From the NCBI GenBank assembly GCA_003224085.1, contig QHYK01000068.1, positions 1 through 55,207 on the forward strand: a DNA stretch of 55,207 bases, in the 5' to 3' direction. The position numbers and the translations under genes were made by a program. This document shows, one piece after another, positions 36,684-46,389 of this stretch. The number at the start of each line of letters is the position of its first letter. Positions within the stretch are counted from its first letter, which is position 1. Source of the DNA: Acidobacteriota bacterium. Its GTDB lineage: Bacteria; Acidobacteriota; Terriglobia; Acidiferrales; UBA7541. The notes below the pieces were generated by a model. The model had not been told where the DNA came from, ran no database searches, and saw nothing but the letters and a program-made list of their open reading frames with translations.

Positions 36684-36833
36684 GAATGCCCTCCTCGCAA
36701 AGGACGCAGGCGGCGCGGAATCGAGTTCTCCATCAAGACCCGCGCTCGCTGGGGGGATCTGAAGGCCCTTCCCGTAATAACGGTACTTAAACTTAAGTGC
36801 CGTGCCTCTTGTCACCTTGTTTTGTGATGTACG

Positions 36834-37535
36834 TCACGACGGCTGGCTTCTAGCAGCAGCGTTGCTTAATTTCGCGTGTGGGGTAGCCCCCTGATCCAGA
36901 TTAAGAATGCCAAGCAAAGCAGTTGGGTCTTCGTCCTGACTCAGCGTAAAGTGAAAGTGCCTTGCCAGCCTGAGCATCGCTTGATTCTCAGAGAGGATGT
37001 GCGCAATGACGCGCTGAACTTTTTCCTTGCGCGCGACCTCGATGAGCCGCGCTAACAACTCCGTCCCCAGGCCGCCTCCTTGACAATGATCCGTCACCAA
37101 AATCCCGAGTTCCGCGTCCCGGAAATTAGGTTGCCGCGTCAAGCGGCCCACACCAAGAAGCTCGTGTCGGCCCGTCTCCGCTTCGACACGGTCGGCGACC
37201 AGCGCGATTTCACGGTCGTAGTCGACAAAACATTTCCGGATGAGCCGCTCATGAGCGATCCGGGCATCCAGCCTCTGCATGTGAAAGTAGCGCAAGTACA
37301 CGGTGCTGTCCGAGAGTGTTTCATGAAATCGCACCATCAACGGCTCGTCTTCGGGGCGAATCGGACGGATCGAGACTTCTTTTCCGTCTTTCATTTTCCA
37401 GCGGGAGCTGTACTGCGCGGGATATGGCCGCCGGCCTCGGGAGGGCTTCGTCCCGCACCTGGCTGTCAAACACCACGATTCGTGCATCCAGCGCGACGAG
37501 TCCCTCGGGAGACACAAGAAGCGGATTGATGTCAA
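36834..37535 (-). CDS. GNAT acetyltransferase part of a frameshifted Pat-like protein
   Basis: From about residue 38, the sequence [12 protein letters not shown] onwards, this frame encodes the C-terminal GNAT domain normally fused to an ADP-forming acyl-CoA synthetase. [19 protein letters not shown] is the N-terminal strand-helix. [18 protein letters not shown] is the acetyl-CoA loop. [20 protein letters not shown] follows. The first about 37 residues are out-of-frame sequence of the upstream gene. One extra base near 37428-37436 separates the two halves. Together they would give a protein of about 930 residues, the usual size of Pat/YfiQ-like enzymes that acetylate lysines, often of acetyl-CoA synthetase. 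Confidence 0.72.
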   Translation of the reverse strand: MTSIRFLCLPRDSSRWMHESWCLTARCGTKPSRGRRPYPAQYSSRWKMKDGKEVSIRPIRPEDEPLMVRFHETLSDSTVYLRYFHMQRLDARIAHERLIRKCFVDYDREIALVADRVEAETGRHELLGVGRLTRQPNFRDAELGILVTDHCQGGGLGTELLARLIEVARKEKVQRVIAHILSENQAMLRLARHFHFTLSQDEDPTALLGILNLDQGATPHAKLSNAAARSQPS

Positions 37536-39636
37536 TCTCGCGGATGCGCGGCTGCTCGATGACCAGTTCGCTGAACCGCACCAGCAGAGTCTCGAGCGCT
37601 TTCAAATCCACCGGAGCACGGCCGCGAACGCCTTGCAGCGCCGTGTAGACGCGGGTCTGCTCCGTCAGGCGCTGCGCGAGAGTCGTGTTCAGCGGCGGCA
37701 GCGCCAGTGCCCGGTCTCGGTATACCTCCACCAGCTGTCCGCCCGAGCCAAATATCATCACCGGGCCAAACTGTGAATCCACGCTGCTTCCGAGAATCAA
37801 CTCATATCCCTGCATCCGGATCATCGGTTGAACGGTCACACCGAGAAAGGCCTTCTCGCCTTCTTTAGAAATGACCGAGGACCGAATGGCCTGATAAGCG
37901 CTACGCACCTGTTCCGGGCTTGTGAGGTTCAGCTGGACGCCGCCGACGTCGGTTTTATGCGTGATCGTCTCCGAGTGAAGTTTGAGAACGACCGGGAAGC
38001 CCAGCTCCTTGGCTATGCGCGCGGCTTCCTGTCCGCTTTTTGCCAGCCGCGTTGGAACGGTGGGAATCCCATAGACTTCGAGGATTTCTTTGGACTCGAT
38101 TTCCGTAAGTAAGGTTCTGCCCCTGGCTACGGCACGATTGATCAGACCTCTGGCCTTATCGCGTCTCTTGCTTGCACCAGCCAAGTCATCCGTCACAAAC
38201 GGCGTCTCATATAAGGCGCGCAGGTTGTACGTGTAGCGCCACATCGACATAAATGCGCGTGCAGCGGTATCGGGGTAGGAGAAAGTCGGGATGGCGGAGG
38301 CATTCAGGATTTTCACACCTTCGGCCACAGCCCTGCCTCCCATCCAGCTGGCGAGCAGAGGTTTGCCATAACCTTTGGCGTACAGCTTCAACCGGTCCGC
38401 CACTTGCGCAGGGTCCGTCATTCCTTGAGGCGCCAGGACGGCGAGCAGCCCGTCGCAGTTCGGGTCCTGCATCACGATTTCTAGTGCCCGGGCGTACCGC
38501 TCCGGGTCGGCGTCGCCGAGAATATCGACAGGATTGCCATGGCTCCAATGAGGCGGAAGAATCGCATTGAGCGCATCCCGCGAAGTCTCGGAGACAGGTG
38601 CGAGTTGCCCCCCGCTCCCAATCAAGGCATCTGTGGCCAGAACTCCGGGGCCGCCGGCGTTTGTGAGAATCGTGAGCCGCGGCCCTTTTGGCCGCGGCTG
38701 TTTGCTGAGAGCCTCCGCCATGTGAAAGATGTCGGCAATGTTCTGCACGCGAAGAACGCCGCATCGGCGAAACGCTGCGTCATAAATTTCGTCGGCTCCC
38801 GTCAAGGCGCCGGTATGCGATGCCGCCGCCGCGGAAGCCGCTTCTGACCTGCCGGCTTTGATGACGATGATTGGTTTGCTAAAGGCTACTTCCCTGGCCG
38901 CAGATAGAAAGTCCCGTGCATCGTTGATCGATTCCATGTACACAAGAATGCTTTCCGTTTTCGCGTCCTCGCCGAAGTGAGAAATCAGATCGCCCCAACC
39001 CACCTCGAGCATCGACCCGGTGGAAACGATGGCGCTGAATCCCACCTGTTCAACCAGGCTCCAATCCAGGATCGCGGTTAACAGCGCGCCGCTTTGGCTC
39101 AGAAAAGCTACATTCCCCGGCCGCACCGTGTCTTGAGCAAACGTTGCGTTCAGGCCGGCCCACGGATTCATCAGTCCCAGGCAATTCGGGCCAATCAGGC
39201 GCGTCTCGCTTCCCCACAAGATCGACCGGATTTGCTGTTCCAGCGCCACCCCTTCCGCACCCTTTTCCTTGAAACCTGCCGAAATGACCACGATTCCTTT
39301 GGTCTTGGCCTTCACACATTCCGCAACAATTCCCGGCACCGTAGCTGCTGGGGTCACGACGATAACAAGGTCAACGGTCTCAGCCACCTGGCCAATGGCC
39401 GCGTAGCAGCGCCTTCCGAATAGTTCCTCCCGGCCAGGATTTATGGGATAGACCCTGCCTTTATAGCTGCCCTGCAATAGATTGCATAAGACCGTTCGGC
39501 CAACGCTGCGTTCGCGGTCCGTCGCGCCAACCACGGCAACGCTGTCAGGCGAGAACAGCTTATCCAGAGTTGAGCCTTGCGTCCGCCATCCAGCCGTTGC
39601 AGGAGATGAGCGCTCGTCCAAGTCGATTGCAGGCAT
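37321..39636 (-). CDS. ADP-forming acyl-CoA synthetase part of a frameshifted Pat-like protein
   Basis: This 771-residue product holds the synthetase-type half: a CoA-binding Rossmann domain ([16 protein letters not shown] near residue 30), a succinyl-CoA-ligase-like domain ([13 protein letters not shown]), and [10 protein letters not shown] with the histidine that is phosphorylated in active ligases. An ATP-grasp domain follows at about 490-715 ([41 protein letters not shown]). After LPRPA near residue 745 the frame leaves the family, and the GNAT half continues in the other frame (36834-37535). The histidine is kept, so ligase activity is possible. A split or fused form cannot be told from an indel error without reads. 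Confidence 0.8.
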   Translation of the reverse strand: MPAIDLDERSSPATAGWRTQGSTLDKLFSPDSVAVVGATDRERSVGRTVLCNLLQGSYKGRVYPINPGREELFGRRCYAAIGQVAETVDLVIVVTPAATVPGIVAECVKAKTKGIVVISAGFKEKGAEGVALEQQIRSILWGSETRLIGPNCLGLMNPWAGLNATFAQDTVRPGNVAFLSQSGALLTAILDWSLVEQVGFSAIVSTGSMLEVGWGDLISHFGEDAKTESILVYMESINDARDFLSAAREVAFSKPIIVIKAGRSEAASAAAASHTGALTGADEIYDAAFRRCGVLRVQNIADIFHMAEALSKQPRPKGPRLTILTNAGGPGVLATDALIGSGGQLAPVSETSRDALNAILPPHWSHGNPVDILGDADPERYARALEIVMQDPNCDGLLAVLAPQGMTDPAQVADRLKLYAKGYGKPLLASWMGGRAVAEGVKILNASAIPTFSYPDTAARAFMSMWRYTYNLRALYETPFVTDDLAGASKRRDKARGLINRAVARGRTLLTEIESKEILEVYGIPTVPTRLAKSGQEAARIAKELGFPVVLKLHSETITHKTDVGGVQLNLTSPEQVRSAYQAIRSSVISKEGEKAFLGVTVQPMIRMQGYELILGSSVDSQFGPVMIFGSGGQLVEVYRDRALALPPLNTTLAQRLTEQTRVYTALQGVRGRAPVDLKALETLLVRFSELVIEQPRIREIDINPLLVSPEGLVALDARIVVFDSQVRDEALPRPAAISRAVQLPLENERRKRSLDPSDSPRRRAVDGAIS

Positions 39637-40053
39637 GTTCCACCCCGTGCCGGGAACATTGTTGCGCGAATGCGCGCCGGAAGGGGGTAGCTAAAATCAC
39701 CAGGCGCGGTGATATTCGTCAGGAAACTATGAAACACCACAAACGATACGTCAAGCGCTTGGCGACCGCTCCGACCGCTCGCAAGTGACCTTGCGATGAC
39801 TCGATCCAGCCTTGCTAATTCGTCCTTTGTGATCCTGGTCTTCGTAAGTCTTTAACTAAGGCGTCGTGATATCCTGTCTGTGCAGAGGCAGCGGTTCGGC
39901 TCTCGTCGTCCCGCCATTTTCGAGAAATGCAGAATTTCCGGGTATCCTTGCGGCCTGACCAAGAACGATCAATCCACCAGTCCTGATTGTTTTCCCGACT
40001 CCGCAGCGATCCGCGAGCGCCCCAAAGAATTTGGCAGTTAGATATCTTGCAGA
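39637..40053. other. Intergenic stretch
   Basis: No gene is supported in these 417 bases. The only notable content is the tRNA-like 3' end listed at 39873. Open frames here are short and have no ribosome site or family resemblance. Confidence 0.4.
39873..39919 (+). repeat. Degenerate second copy of the tRNA-Asp-like 3' end
   Basis: By eye about 80 percent of positions match 3957-4008, in the same orientation. Shared blocks are CTGTC, GCAGAG, GCGG-TTCG, CGTCGTCCC and GCCATTT. One base is missing in the T-arm and one in the acceptor. No 5' half is seen. The two copies, 36 kb apart in direct orientation, could be old attachment-site ends of an integrated segment, or unrelated decayed tRNA pieces. 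Confidence 0.4.
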
Positions 40054-41319
40054 ATGGAGAGATGCATCTTGGCGCAAGATACATCGTGTCAACCCGAATC
40101 CAATCTAAGCTCTGAGGACTTGTTGCGCATTGTGCGCGGCGACGACCCCAACCGTCCGCCCATGTGGAACGGCTTGCCTCGCATGACCACTCCGCCTGAG
40201 GCGCCCTCTAAACCGATGGCCGAAGACGGCCAGCTCTTCGAGTTTCTCTTCCCTTATCCAATTCATATCTTTGACTCGGCCGATTGGCCGCCGCTACGAA
40301 TTGCTGGTGACGGAATCGAGATTCATCTACTAAAGCCAATCTCCACGCCCGTAACCGCCAAGGAACAACTTGCCGTGGGCAATGAGAGCCCTGATCTGTT
40401 TTGCAGCAATCTGCGCGCCGTCGTTTTGAAAACATCTCCTGGCTTCCCCGCCGATCACGACCACGTATTCGAGATTGTCCGGCACGCGCTGCAATGGATG
40501 AGAGTGCTGAGCCGGCAATTCTGGATTGGCACGGGAGCGGCGGGCGTGGCCGCTGCCTCCCGCGGCTCTGCTTTCCACATCGAAGGCGGCATCGTCAGCC
40601 AGATGAATTATGCCCTGTACGGTTCCACGATTTTGGTTCGCGCGCTTCCACTGCGATTCTGGGAGCCTCTGGGTCAATGCGTGTCGGGTGGCGTTCCCGT
40701 GCCTGTTTCGGAATCCATTTACTGCGATGCCCTTGCCAGTTTTGCCAGCGGCGACAGCGTTCGTTGCCTCGTCGAGCTGGGCGTCGCCGTGGAGATCGAG
40801 CTGAACAACCTTCTGGACGACATCGCTGCCGTGCAGCCCAATTCGAGTGGCGCGGCCAGGTACCAAAAGGAAAAGCGCAAGCTGCGCTTCGAGCAAAAGC
40901 TGCTGACCTCCACGTCGTGGCTGCGCACCACGAACCCCAAACAGTTTGTCGTCCCCAACATGCCCGCCGACTGGGCCGATCACATCGTTTCGCTCTACAA
41001 GTTCCGCAGCAAGGCCGCCCACGAAGGCCGTGCCGTGATCACCGACAGCTCCACTGGTCCTCGTCCGCTCGCTGCGGGCGAGCTGCAGTCGTTCATTTTC
41101 TCCACGGAAGCACTTTATCGCTGGTCCAATGCCCAACGGCTGAAATTCCGCCTTCCTGCTCCCGCCGCCTCCGTCGATCGTTCCAATCAAATCATTGCCA
41201 TTCTCGGCGATCCTTTGGACCGCCGGGGCTTCGTCATCGGCACCTCGGAATCCTCAAGCTCTATAGAAGGCGACGCCCCGGTTTCAAGTCTCAGCCGTCA
41301 GCAGGCGTCATCGGAATGA
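40054..41319 (+). CDS. Unknown protein with a HEPN-like C-terminal region
   Basis: This 421-residue protein is not recognised as a whole. The C-terminal helical part (about 225-375) has two long helices and the motif LYKFRSKAAHEGRA, giving R318-x4-H323. That is the arginine-x4-6-histidine pattern of HEPN ribonuclease and related Apea-like domains. The N-terminal 220 residues show mixed strands and a tryptophan-rich core, and could be a sensing or regulatory domain. No partner nucleotidyltransferase or antitoxin is adjacent, as the next gene is a GAF protein 160 bases on. A defence or stress-response role is possible but not shown. Confidence 0.6.
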   Translation: MERCILAQDTSCQPESNLSSEDLLRIVRGDDPNRPPMWNGLPRMTTPPEAPSKPMAEDGQLFEFLFPYPIHIFDSADWPPLRIAGDGIEIHLLKPISTPVTAKEQLAVGNESPDLFCSNLRAVVLKTSPGFPADHDHVFEIVRHALQWMRVLSRQFWIGTGAAGVAAASRGSAFHIEGGIVSQMNYALYGSTILVRALPLRFWEPLGQCVSGGVPVPVSESIYCDALASFASGDSVRCLVELGVAVEIELNNLLDDIAAVQPNSSGAARYQKEKRKLRFEQKLLTSTSWLRTTNPKQFVVPNMPADWADHIVSLYKFRSKAAHEGRAVITDSSTGPRPLAAGELQSFIFSTEALYRWSNAQRLKFRLPAPAASVDRSNQIIAILGDPLDRRGFVIGTSESSSSIEGDAPVSSLSRQQASSE

Positions 41320-41479
41320 CCGCTCTCATCGCATGATTCAACGCTCCGGTAGGTGATGCCCCTCAAAGATTCCTGCATTCGCTTTATGTCATAAGACATA
41401 GGGACGTCTTGCGATTGCTCGTAGACACCATCGTCTGGTTGTCGTAGATTACTTGCAAACGCTTTCTGCAACGAACGCC

Positions 41480-42166
41480 ATGGCTGAGTACGCCCCTATC
41501 CACGGCATTGAGGATGCCCAATATTGCTTGGAGCAGGCCAAGTCCATGCTCAAGCGCGCCCGCTCCATGTGGCTTAAAGCTCGAGAGTCTCTGGAAGAGG
41601 CCGTGAGAATGGGTGCAACCCTTCACACACAGATCGAGGAACTGGCCAAGCACGGCCCCTTTCGTCCCCGGTTCACGTCTACGCTCCTTTCGGGAATCCT
41701 GGATGCTGTCATCGAAGGCACCGGCGCCGACATGGGCAACATCCAGCTTTTTCATCCCAAAACAGGACAGTTGCTCATCTATGTTGACCGTGGCTTTGAC
41801 GAACCCTTCCTGCGGTTTTTCACCTCAGTCCACGCTGGCCAAGCCCCGTGCAGCACGGCCTTGAAACGGGGGCGGCGTGTCATCGTTCTTGACGTGGCTA
41901 ACAGTCCCCTCTTTTCTGGGACTCGCCTGACGGAAGTCATGCTGGATGCCGGCGTCCGCGCCGTCCAGTCCACCCCGCTCATCGGCAAATCGGGGCACAT
42001 CTGGGGCATGCTTTCCACTCACTACCGCAAAGTGCGTCAGCCTGGCAAGAAGGATCTTCGCTTGATCGATTATTTCGCGGCTTGGGCCGCGGACATCCTT
42101 GAGGCGGAGTACCACGCTGCTCATCGTCGCCCCGATTCTGCTTCCACGGTTCGCAATGGTTTCTGA
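41480..42166 (+). CDS. GAF-domain protein
   Basis: This 228-residue cytosolic protein has a helical, probably coiled N-terminus (residues 1-65) and a GAF domain at about 72-210. The features are LLSGILDAVIEGTGADMGNIQLFHPKTGQLLI, then GRRVIVLDVANSPLF and VRAVQSTPLIGKSGHIWGMLSTHY. GAF domains bind small ligands or chromophores and regulate signalling partners. No output domain is present, so it probably works in trans. I chose ATG 41480 over an upstream start at 41453 because the latter adds nine residues without a domain. The duplicated CheB-CheR gene start lies just downstream. Confidence 0.8.
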   Translation: MAEYAPIHGIEDAQYCLEQAKSMLKRARSMWLKARESLEEAVRMGATLHTQIEELAKHGPFRPRFTSTLLSGILDAVIEGTGADMGNIQLFHPKTGQLLIYVDRGFDEPFLRFFTSVHAGQAPCSTALKRGRRVIVLDVANSPLFSGTRLTEVMLDAGVRAVQSTPLIGKSGHIWGMLSTHYRKVRQPGKKDLRLIDYFAAWAADILEAEYHAAHRRPDSASTVRNGF

Positions 42167-42184
42167 CCGATTGGGAGGCTTAAG

Positions 42185-42213
42185 TTGCTACCTGTCAGGG
42201 GAAAGACTAGAAT
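42185..42213 (+). promoter_or_regulatory. Promoter, copy shared with the CheB-CheR gene
   Basis: TTGCTA (42185-42190) and TAGAAT (42208-42213) are 17 bases apart. About 45 bases around them match the promoter upstream of the complete CheB-CheR gene at 47499-47527. Conservation of both boxes in the two copies supports function. Confidence 0.6.
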
Positions 42214-42352
42214 CGGCTGGTGGTCATCCAGGCAGCTGAAGCCCAGGCCAAAGCGATTGCGATTCCGTTATTTCTCGCGTAGCGGCGCTTTACAACACGC
42301 TCTCCACTCTGCCGGGGGAATACCCGGGCCGTTCATACGATTTGGAGAGAAA

Positions 42353-42481
42353 ATGAAATCGAGATCTTCGGGGCGTAACCACCCTCGAAATTCTTCCGAG
42401 CAAGACCCTGCGGCCCCTTCCGAACGCCAGAATGATCTCTTGATCTTCGCCATGGGCACTTCCGCAGGCGGCATCGAAGCT
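42353..42481 (+). pseudogene. Truncated duplicate of the CheB-CheR gene start
   Basis: The first 43 codons match the start of the CheB-CheR protein at 47666 (MKSRSSGRNHPR against MKSKSSGRNHPR, and MGTSAGGIEA against IGASAGGIEA, the CheB nucleophile loop). Similarity ends after GGIEA. Bases beyond that run in frame into the next gene without a stop. The copy carries its own upstream promoter. It is probably a leftover of a duplication or deletion and may serve as a leader for the downstream gene. Confidence 0.65.
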
Positions 42482-42562
42482 TGCGAAACGCCCTGGCTAT
42501 CCTCTTCGGTTCACTTTATTGTCGAAGACCAAATCACCGTCTTCCATCAAAGGAGACCAAGC

Positions 42563-43690
42563 ATGTCCCTTCGACGCTCGGCAAATTCAGCCGTCCTTGT
42601 TTTTGGTTCGCTGCTTGTCGGCATGGGAGCAATCTTGGCAACCAATGCATCGCTTGCGGTGTCGGCGACGCAATCTTCCGCCCTGCCATCCGATTCGACG
42701 CCCCCTCCGGTTTCCCCTCTCGGCGCTCGCAACGACCTTCCCAATCCGTATCTTGCTGGTGTAAGCTGGGGCCAGCTTCCCGACCACAGGAAATGGGGCT
42801 CCACCGCCGGCATTGCTGTCGGTCTGGATGGCAACATCTGGGCCATCGATCGCTGCGGCGTCTCCGGTTCTCAAGGAACCAACTGCGCCGGCTCCCCGCT
42901 CGATCCCATCCTTGAATTTGATCCTTCCGGCAAATTCCTCAAAGGCTTTGGCAAAGGCCTCTTCGTCAGCCCTCACAAGATCACCGTGGACAAAGATGGT
43001 TACCTCTGGGTCGCCGACAACGGAATCAAAGGCGGCCAGGGCCAGCAGGTTTTCAAGTTCGACCAGAACGGTAAAATCCTGATGACCCTTGGTAAGGCCG
43101 GGGTAGCCGAACCAGGGCTCGACACTTTCGATCAACCCACCGAAGTCGCCGTCGCTCCCAATGGCGACATCTTCGTGGCCGATGGCCACGGCGCCAAGCC
43201 AACAAACAATGCCCGCATCATGAAATTTGATGCCCGCGGCAAGTTCCTCAAAACTTGGGGCAAAAAAGGCACCGGCATTGGTGAATTTGATTGCCCGCAC
43301 ACGCTGGCCTTCGATTCGCAAGGGCGCCTTTTCGTCGGCGATCGCCAGAACAATCGCATCCAGATCTTCGACCAGGATGGCCACTTCATCGCCGAGTGGA
43401 AACAATTCGGCCGTCCCAGCGGAATTTACATTGACAAAAATGACGTGATTTACGTGAGCGATTCGGAGTCACGCAATGGCGAGCCCGGCTACGGCTACAA
43501 TCCCGGCTGCCGCCGCGGCATTCGTATCGGCAGCGCGAAAGACGGCTCGGTCAAATACTTCGTGCCCGATGCCGCGCCTTACTCGAGTGCTGACGATTCC
43601 ACGGGACCGGAAGGCATCACGGCAGACGCTAGTGGAAACATGTATGGCGCCGAATTCACCATGGACGTCAAGAAATACGTCCGCAAGTAG
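42563..43690 (+). CDS. Secreted NHL-repeat protein
   Basis: This 375-residue protein has a signal peptide (residues 1-31, SLRRSANSAVLVFGSLL core). It carries five or six NHL propeller blades of the form GIAVGLDGNIWAIDR, KITVDKDGYLWVADNG, EVAVAPNGDIFVADG, TLAFDSQGRLFVGDRQNNRIQIFD and GITADASGNMYGAE. It is likely a periplasmic binding or scaffold protein. No catalytic residues are visible. The ATG at 42563 has AAAGGAGA eight bases before it. The same frame stays open 126 codons upstream through the CheB-CheR remnant, so a fused form cannot be fully excluded. It is convergent with the quinoprotein gene. Confidence 0.8.
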   Translation: MSLRRSANSAVLVFGSLLVGMGAILATNASLAVSATQSSALPSDSTPPPVSPLGARNDLPNPYLAGVSWGQLPDHRKWGSTAGIAVGLDGNIWAIDRCGVSGSQGTNCAGSPLDPILEFDPSGKFLKGFGKGLFVSPHKITVDKDGYLWVADNGIKGGQGQQVFKFDQNGKILMTLGKAGVAEPGLDTFDQPTEVAVAPNGDIFVADGHGAKPTNNARIMKFDARGKFLKTWGKKGTGIGEFDCPHTLAFDSQGRLFVGDRQNNRIQIFDQDGHFIAEWKQFGRPSGIYIDKNDVIYVSDSESRNGEPGYGYNPGCRRGIRIGSAKDGSVKYFVPDAAPYSSADDSTGPEGITADASGNMYGAEFTMDVKKYVRK

Positions 43691-43827
43691 TTGCTTTAAG
43701 AGGATGGGAAAGCGGCCGCACCTTGGCCGAAGGAGAGGAGCACGGCAATTCCTGCTGAAAATGCCCTCGTGGACCCCAGACTTCTACCGCTGCAACAGGG
43801 ATCCTCAGGTAATGGCGCAGTTTCGGT

Positions 43828-45435
43828 CTAGTGGGGGCGACCTTGTTGCTTTCCGGCATGGGGCATTTCCGGAAGGGTCCACGCATACAGCGTCCCGCCG
43901 CTGCCTACAAGAACGTATTGCTTTTCATCCAGCTCGTAGGTGATGGGGGAGTTCGCTACATGCCCGATGCGCGAATGCCAAAGCGTTTTTCCGTCGCTGG
44001 TGCGAAGCGCCAGGACGTTTCCTGCGGAATCACCGGTGAAGGTCAATCCCGAATCCGTGGTCAGAACTCCTGCGCTTGCGCCTCCCCCGCCCAGGTCGTG
44101 GGTCCAGCGCAATTTCCCCGTTTGATAATCGATCGCCTCCAGCTTTGCCTCTCCAAAAAGGCCGTAATCCGCGCCAGCCCAGCCATATTCGCCGTGCTCC
44201 GGCTTGGAGAAATAAATGCCGTAGCTATCGCGCGCGCTAACGAGAAACAAACCGGTCTGGGGATCGAAACTTGGCGAGCGATAATTGGTCGCGCCTCCTT
44301 CGTCAGGCGAAATCAATCGGCCATCGCGCGCCGGCTCCTTCGCCGGATTAGGAATGGGGCGTCCGCTCTTGTCCACGCCCGTGGACCAATTGACCGCAGC
44401 AAATGTCGTCGTGAGAAGGCTCTTCCCGGTCGTGCGGTCCAGCACAAAGAAATAACCATTTCGCGAAGCCTGCAGCAGCATCTTGCGCGGAGTCCCTTTG
44501 AATTTTCCATCGACCAAAACCGGAACTTCGACGGCATCCCAGTCGTGCGTGTCGTGAGGCGACGCTTGGAAACCCCAGACCAACTTGCCGGTGTCGGGAT
44601 TGAGGGCCACAATGCTGCAGGTCCAGGGATTGTCGCCGGGGCGATCCTGGGCGGCCAGCACGGGCGTGGGATTTCCGGTTCCGAAGTAAACAAGATTGAG
44701 TTCCGGATCGTACGTCCCCGTGATCCACATGTTTCCGCCGGTAGCGCCGCCGCTAAAGGCCTCCGGGGATTCTCGAGGAAGCGTGCTGTAAAAGGTCCAT
44801 TGCGTGTCGCCCGTTTCCGGATCAAACGATTTCAGCACGCCTGGAAGGTTGTCGAAATCTCCGGAGGTGCCAACCAGAACGTGGTTCCGAACTACGAGGG
44901 GCGCCACCGTCGTCCAATAGCCCTTCTTCACGTCCGCGACCTCTACATTCCACTTCATGTTTCCGTCTCTTGCATCGAGGCGGATCAGGTGTGCGTCCGG
45001 AGTCGTGAAGTACACGGAATCCTTGTACAGAGCAACGCCCCGATGACCGATGTGCAGACCCTCGTTGAGCGGATAAGTGTAGTGCCACACGGTATTCGCG
45101 GAACGAGCATCGAGGGCCCATACGTTATCCGGAGTCGTTACGTACAGAATGCCGTGGAAAAGGATGGGCGTGGACTTAATCTCCATAGCCTGGCCGGTTG
45201 GGAAAGCCCAGGCCAGCGTGAGCTGGTAGACATTCGCCGGAGTAATTTGCGTCAAGGGGCTGTGGCGCTGGCCGGAATACGTTCCATGATACGTTGGCCA
45301 ACTGTCTGCCGTGGGCTTCAACAATGTGGCGGAGTCCAGCCCTGCGTCCGCACTTTGGGCGTGGACCGCGCCTTGAAGCATGAACTGCAAAATCAGACTC
45401 GCCGTGAGGCACGACCCATTGCATCTAAGTTTCAT
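43828..45435 (-). CDS. PQQ-dependent alcohol-dehydrogenase-like quinoprotein
   Basis: This 535-residue periplasmic beta-propeller has a signal peptide (about residues 1-27, ending AVHAQ). The eight-bladed quinoprotein pattern is visible: STPILFHGILYVTTPDNVWALDA near the N-terminus, GGNMWITGTYDPELNLVYFGTGNPTP in the centre, the D-x-D-like HDTHDWDAVEVPVL, and ASAGVLTTDSGLTFTGDSAGNV near the end. No haem site is present, so electrons must go to a partner. The cytochrome c gene 66 bases upstream on the same strand is the obvious one. Substrate is probably an alcohol, but PQQ binding itself is inferred, and acidobacterial relatives of uncertain cofactor are known. Confidence 0.85.
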   Translation of the reverse strand: MKLRCNGSCLTASLILQFMLQGAVHAQSADAGLDSATLLKPTADSWPTYHGTYSGQRHSPLTQITPANVYQLTLAWAFPTGQAMEIKSTPILFHGILYVTTPDNVWALDARSANTVWHYTYPLNEGLHIGHRGVALYKDSVYFTTPDAHLIRLDARDGNMKWNVEVADVKKGYWTTVAPLVVRNHVLVGTSGDFDNLPGVLKSFDPETGDTQWTFYSTLPRESPEAFSGGATGGNMWITGTYDPELNLVYFGTGNPTPVLAAQDRPGDNPWTCSIVALNPDTGKLVWGFQASPHDTHDWDAVEVPVLVDGKFKGTPRKMLLQASRNGYFFVLDRTTGKSLLTTTFAAVNWSTGVDKSGRPIPNPAKEPARDGRLISPDEGGATNYRSPSFDPQTGLFLVSARDSYGIYFSKPEHGEYGWAGADYGLFGEAKLEAIDYQTGKLRWTHDLGGGGASAGVLTTDSGLTFTGDSAGNVLALRTSDGKTLWHSRIGHVANSPITYELDEKQYVLVGSGGTLYAWTLPEMPHAGKQQGRPH

Positions 45436-45501
45436 TTTTGAGCCTTATTCAAAATCGGCGCGTCACCATATGACGCCATCCCCTACCGCGGAAATTACGC
45501 C

Positions 45502-46389
45502 TCAGCGCAGCGTCTGCAGATAGGCCAAGACGTCGTGCATGGTTTCATCGGTATATTTTCCGAGCAGCTGGCTATGCGCTTCCAGCGGATTGTTTACTGT
45601 GAACTTCAGTCCGCTCTTGAACCAGGAACGGTACTGGCCGGACGAGTCCGCGAGTCCAATCACGAACTCATCTTGATACGCCAGTTTCCCAGTGAACGTC
45701 TGGCCGGAAGGCAACTTCACTGTGACCGTTGCGGGCGAGTCGGCAGGACCTCCTCTGCGCGGTCTGGGATACAGCATGCGCTCCAAGAGTGACAATCCTC
45801 TGTGGCGGCTGGCGACACCTGCCAAGTCTCCGGTCGGAGAATGGCACGTCGAGCAGCCTCCTACGCCATTGAAATACTGCTTTCCCTCCTCGGCGTTGCC
45901 AGTTTGGAGATCTTCCTCTTGAACGCTGCGGCGTCGGCCTGGCTTCGCGTCGGCCTTTGCCTTCACTTCGTGGAGGAATGCAACAATGGCCGCCAGATCC
46001 GTATCTGGGAGATTGAACGACGGCATTCCTTTATCCAGGCGCCCGGTGCGAACAACCGGGCCAATCTCGTTCCCGCCGACGTCTTTTTCAACGATTTCGG
46101 AGCTGGTTAGGTCCGGCCCCGTTTCGCCGCCGGCAGCGTCGCGTCCATGGCAAAACGCACACCGCGCCGCGAACAGGGATTGCCCAGCTTGCACCTCTGG
46201 CGAAGGACCTGCCTTTGCTGCTGGTGGCTGAGGTGGCGTCTGGCTTTGGCCGGGCAGATCTTTCGCGAAGCCGCCGGCAAAACTCCGGCTGCCCCAGAAA
46301 GCGACAGCGCACAAACCAAATGTAATTAGCACAACGGAACGCGCGTCTCTCACGCTCGCTCTTGCTGGCCTCGGGTGCACAGGCGTCAT
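45502..46389 (-). CDS. Dihaem cytochrome c, partner of the quinoprotein
   Basis: This 295-residue protein has a hydrophobic N-terminal helix (about 20-40) that may act as a membrane anchor or signal. The first haem site is CAFCH near residue 77, with a methionine-ligand candidate in DKGMPSF. The second is CSTCH near residue 179. The last part (about 205-290) is a beta region with TVTVKLPSGQTFTGKLAYQDEF, found after cytochrome domains in Acidobacteriota and related phyla. It lies directly upstream of the quinoprotein gene on the same strand. It probably takes electrons from that enzyme into the respiratory chain. Confidence 0.88.
   Translation of the reverse strand: MTPVHPRPARASVRDARSVVLITFGLCAVAFWGSRSFAGGFAKDLPGQSQTPPQPPAAKAGPSPEVQAGQSLFAARCAFCHGRDAAGGETGPDLTSSEIVEKDVGGNEIGPVVRTGRLDKGMPSFNLPDTDLAAIVAFLHEVKAKADAKPGRRRSVQEEDLQTGNAEEGKQYFNGVGGCSTCHSPTGDLAGVASRHRGLSLLERMLYPRPRRGGPADSPATVTVKLPSGQTFTGKLAYQDEFVIGLADSSGQYRSWFKSGLKFTVNNPLEAHSQLLGKYTDETMHDVLAYLQTLR

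Noticed and set aside
42185-42562. An N-terminal extension of 126 residues on the NHL protein
   Set aside because: It would begin inside the -35 box and places the signal peptide internally. A good ribosome site precedes the ATG at 42563.
43831-45441. 536-residue open frame antisense to the quinoprotein
   Set aside because: It mirrors the quinoprotein gene on the other strand, has arginine-rich unlikely composition, and matches no family. The quinoprotein with signal peptide is clearly the gene.
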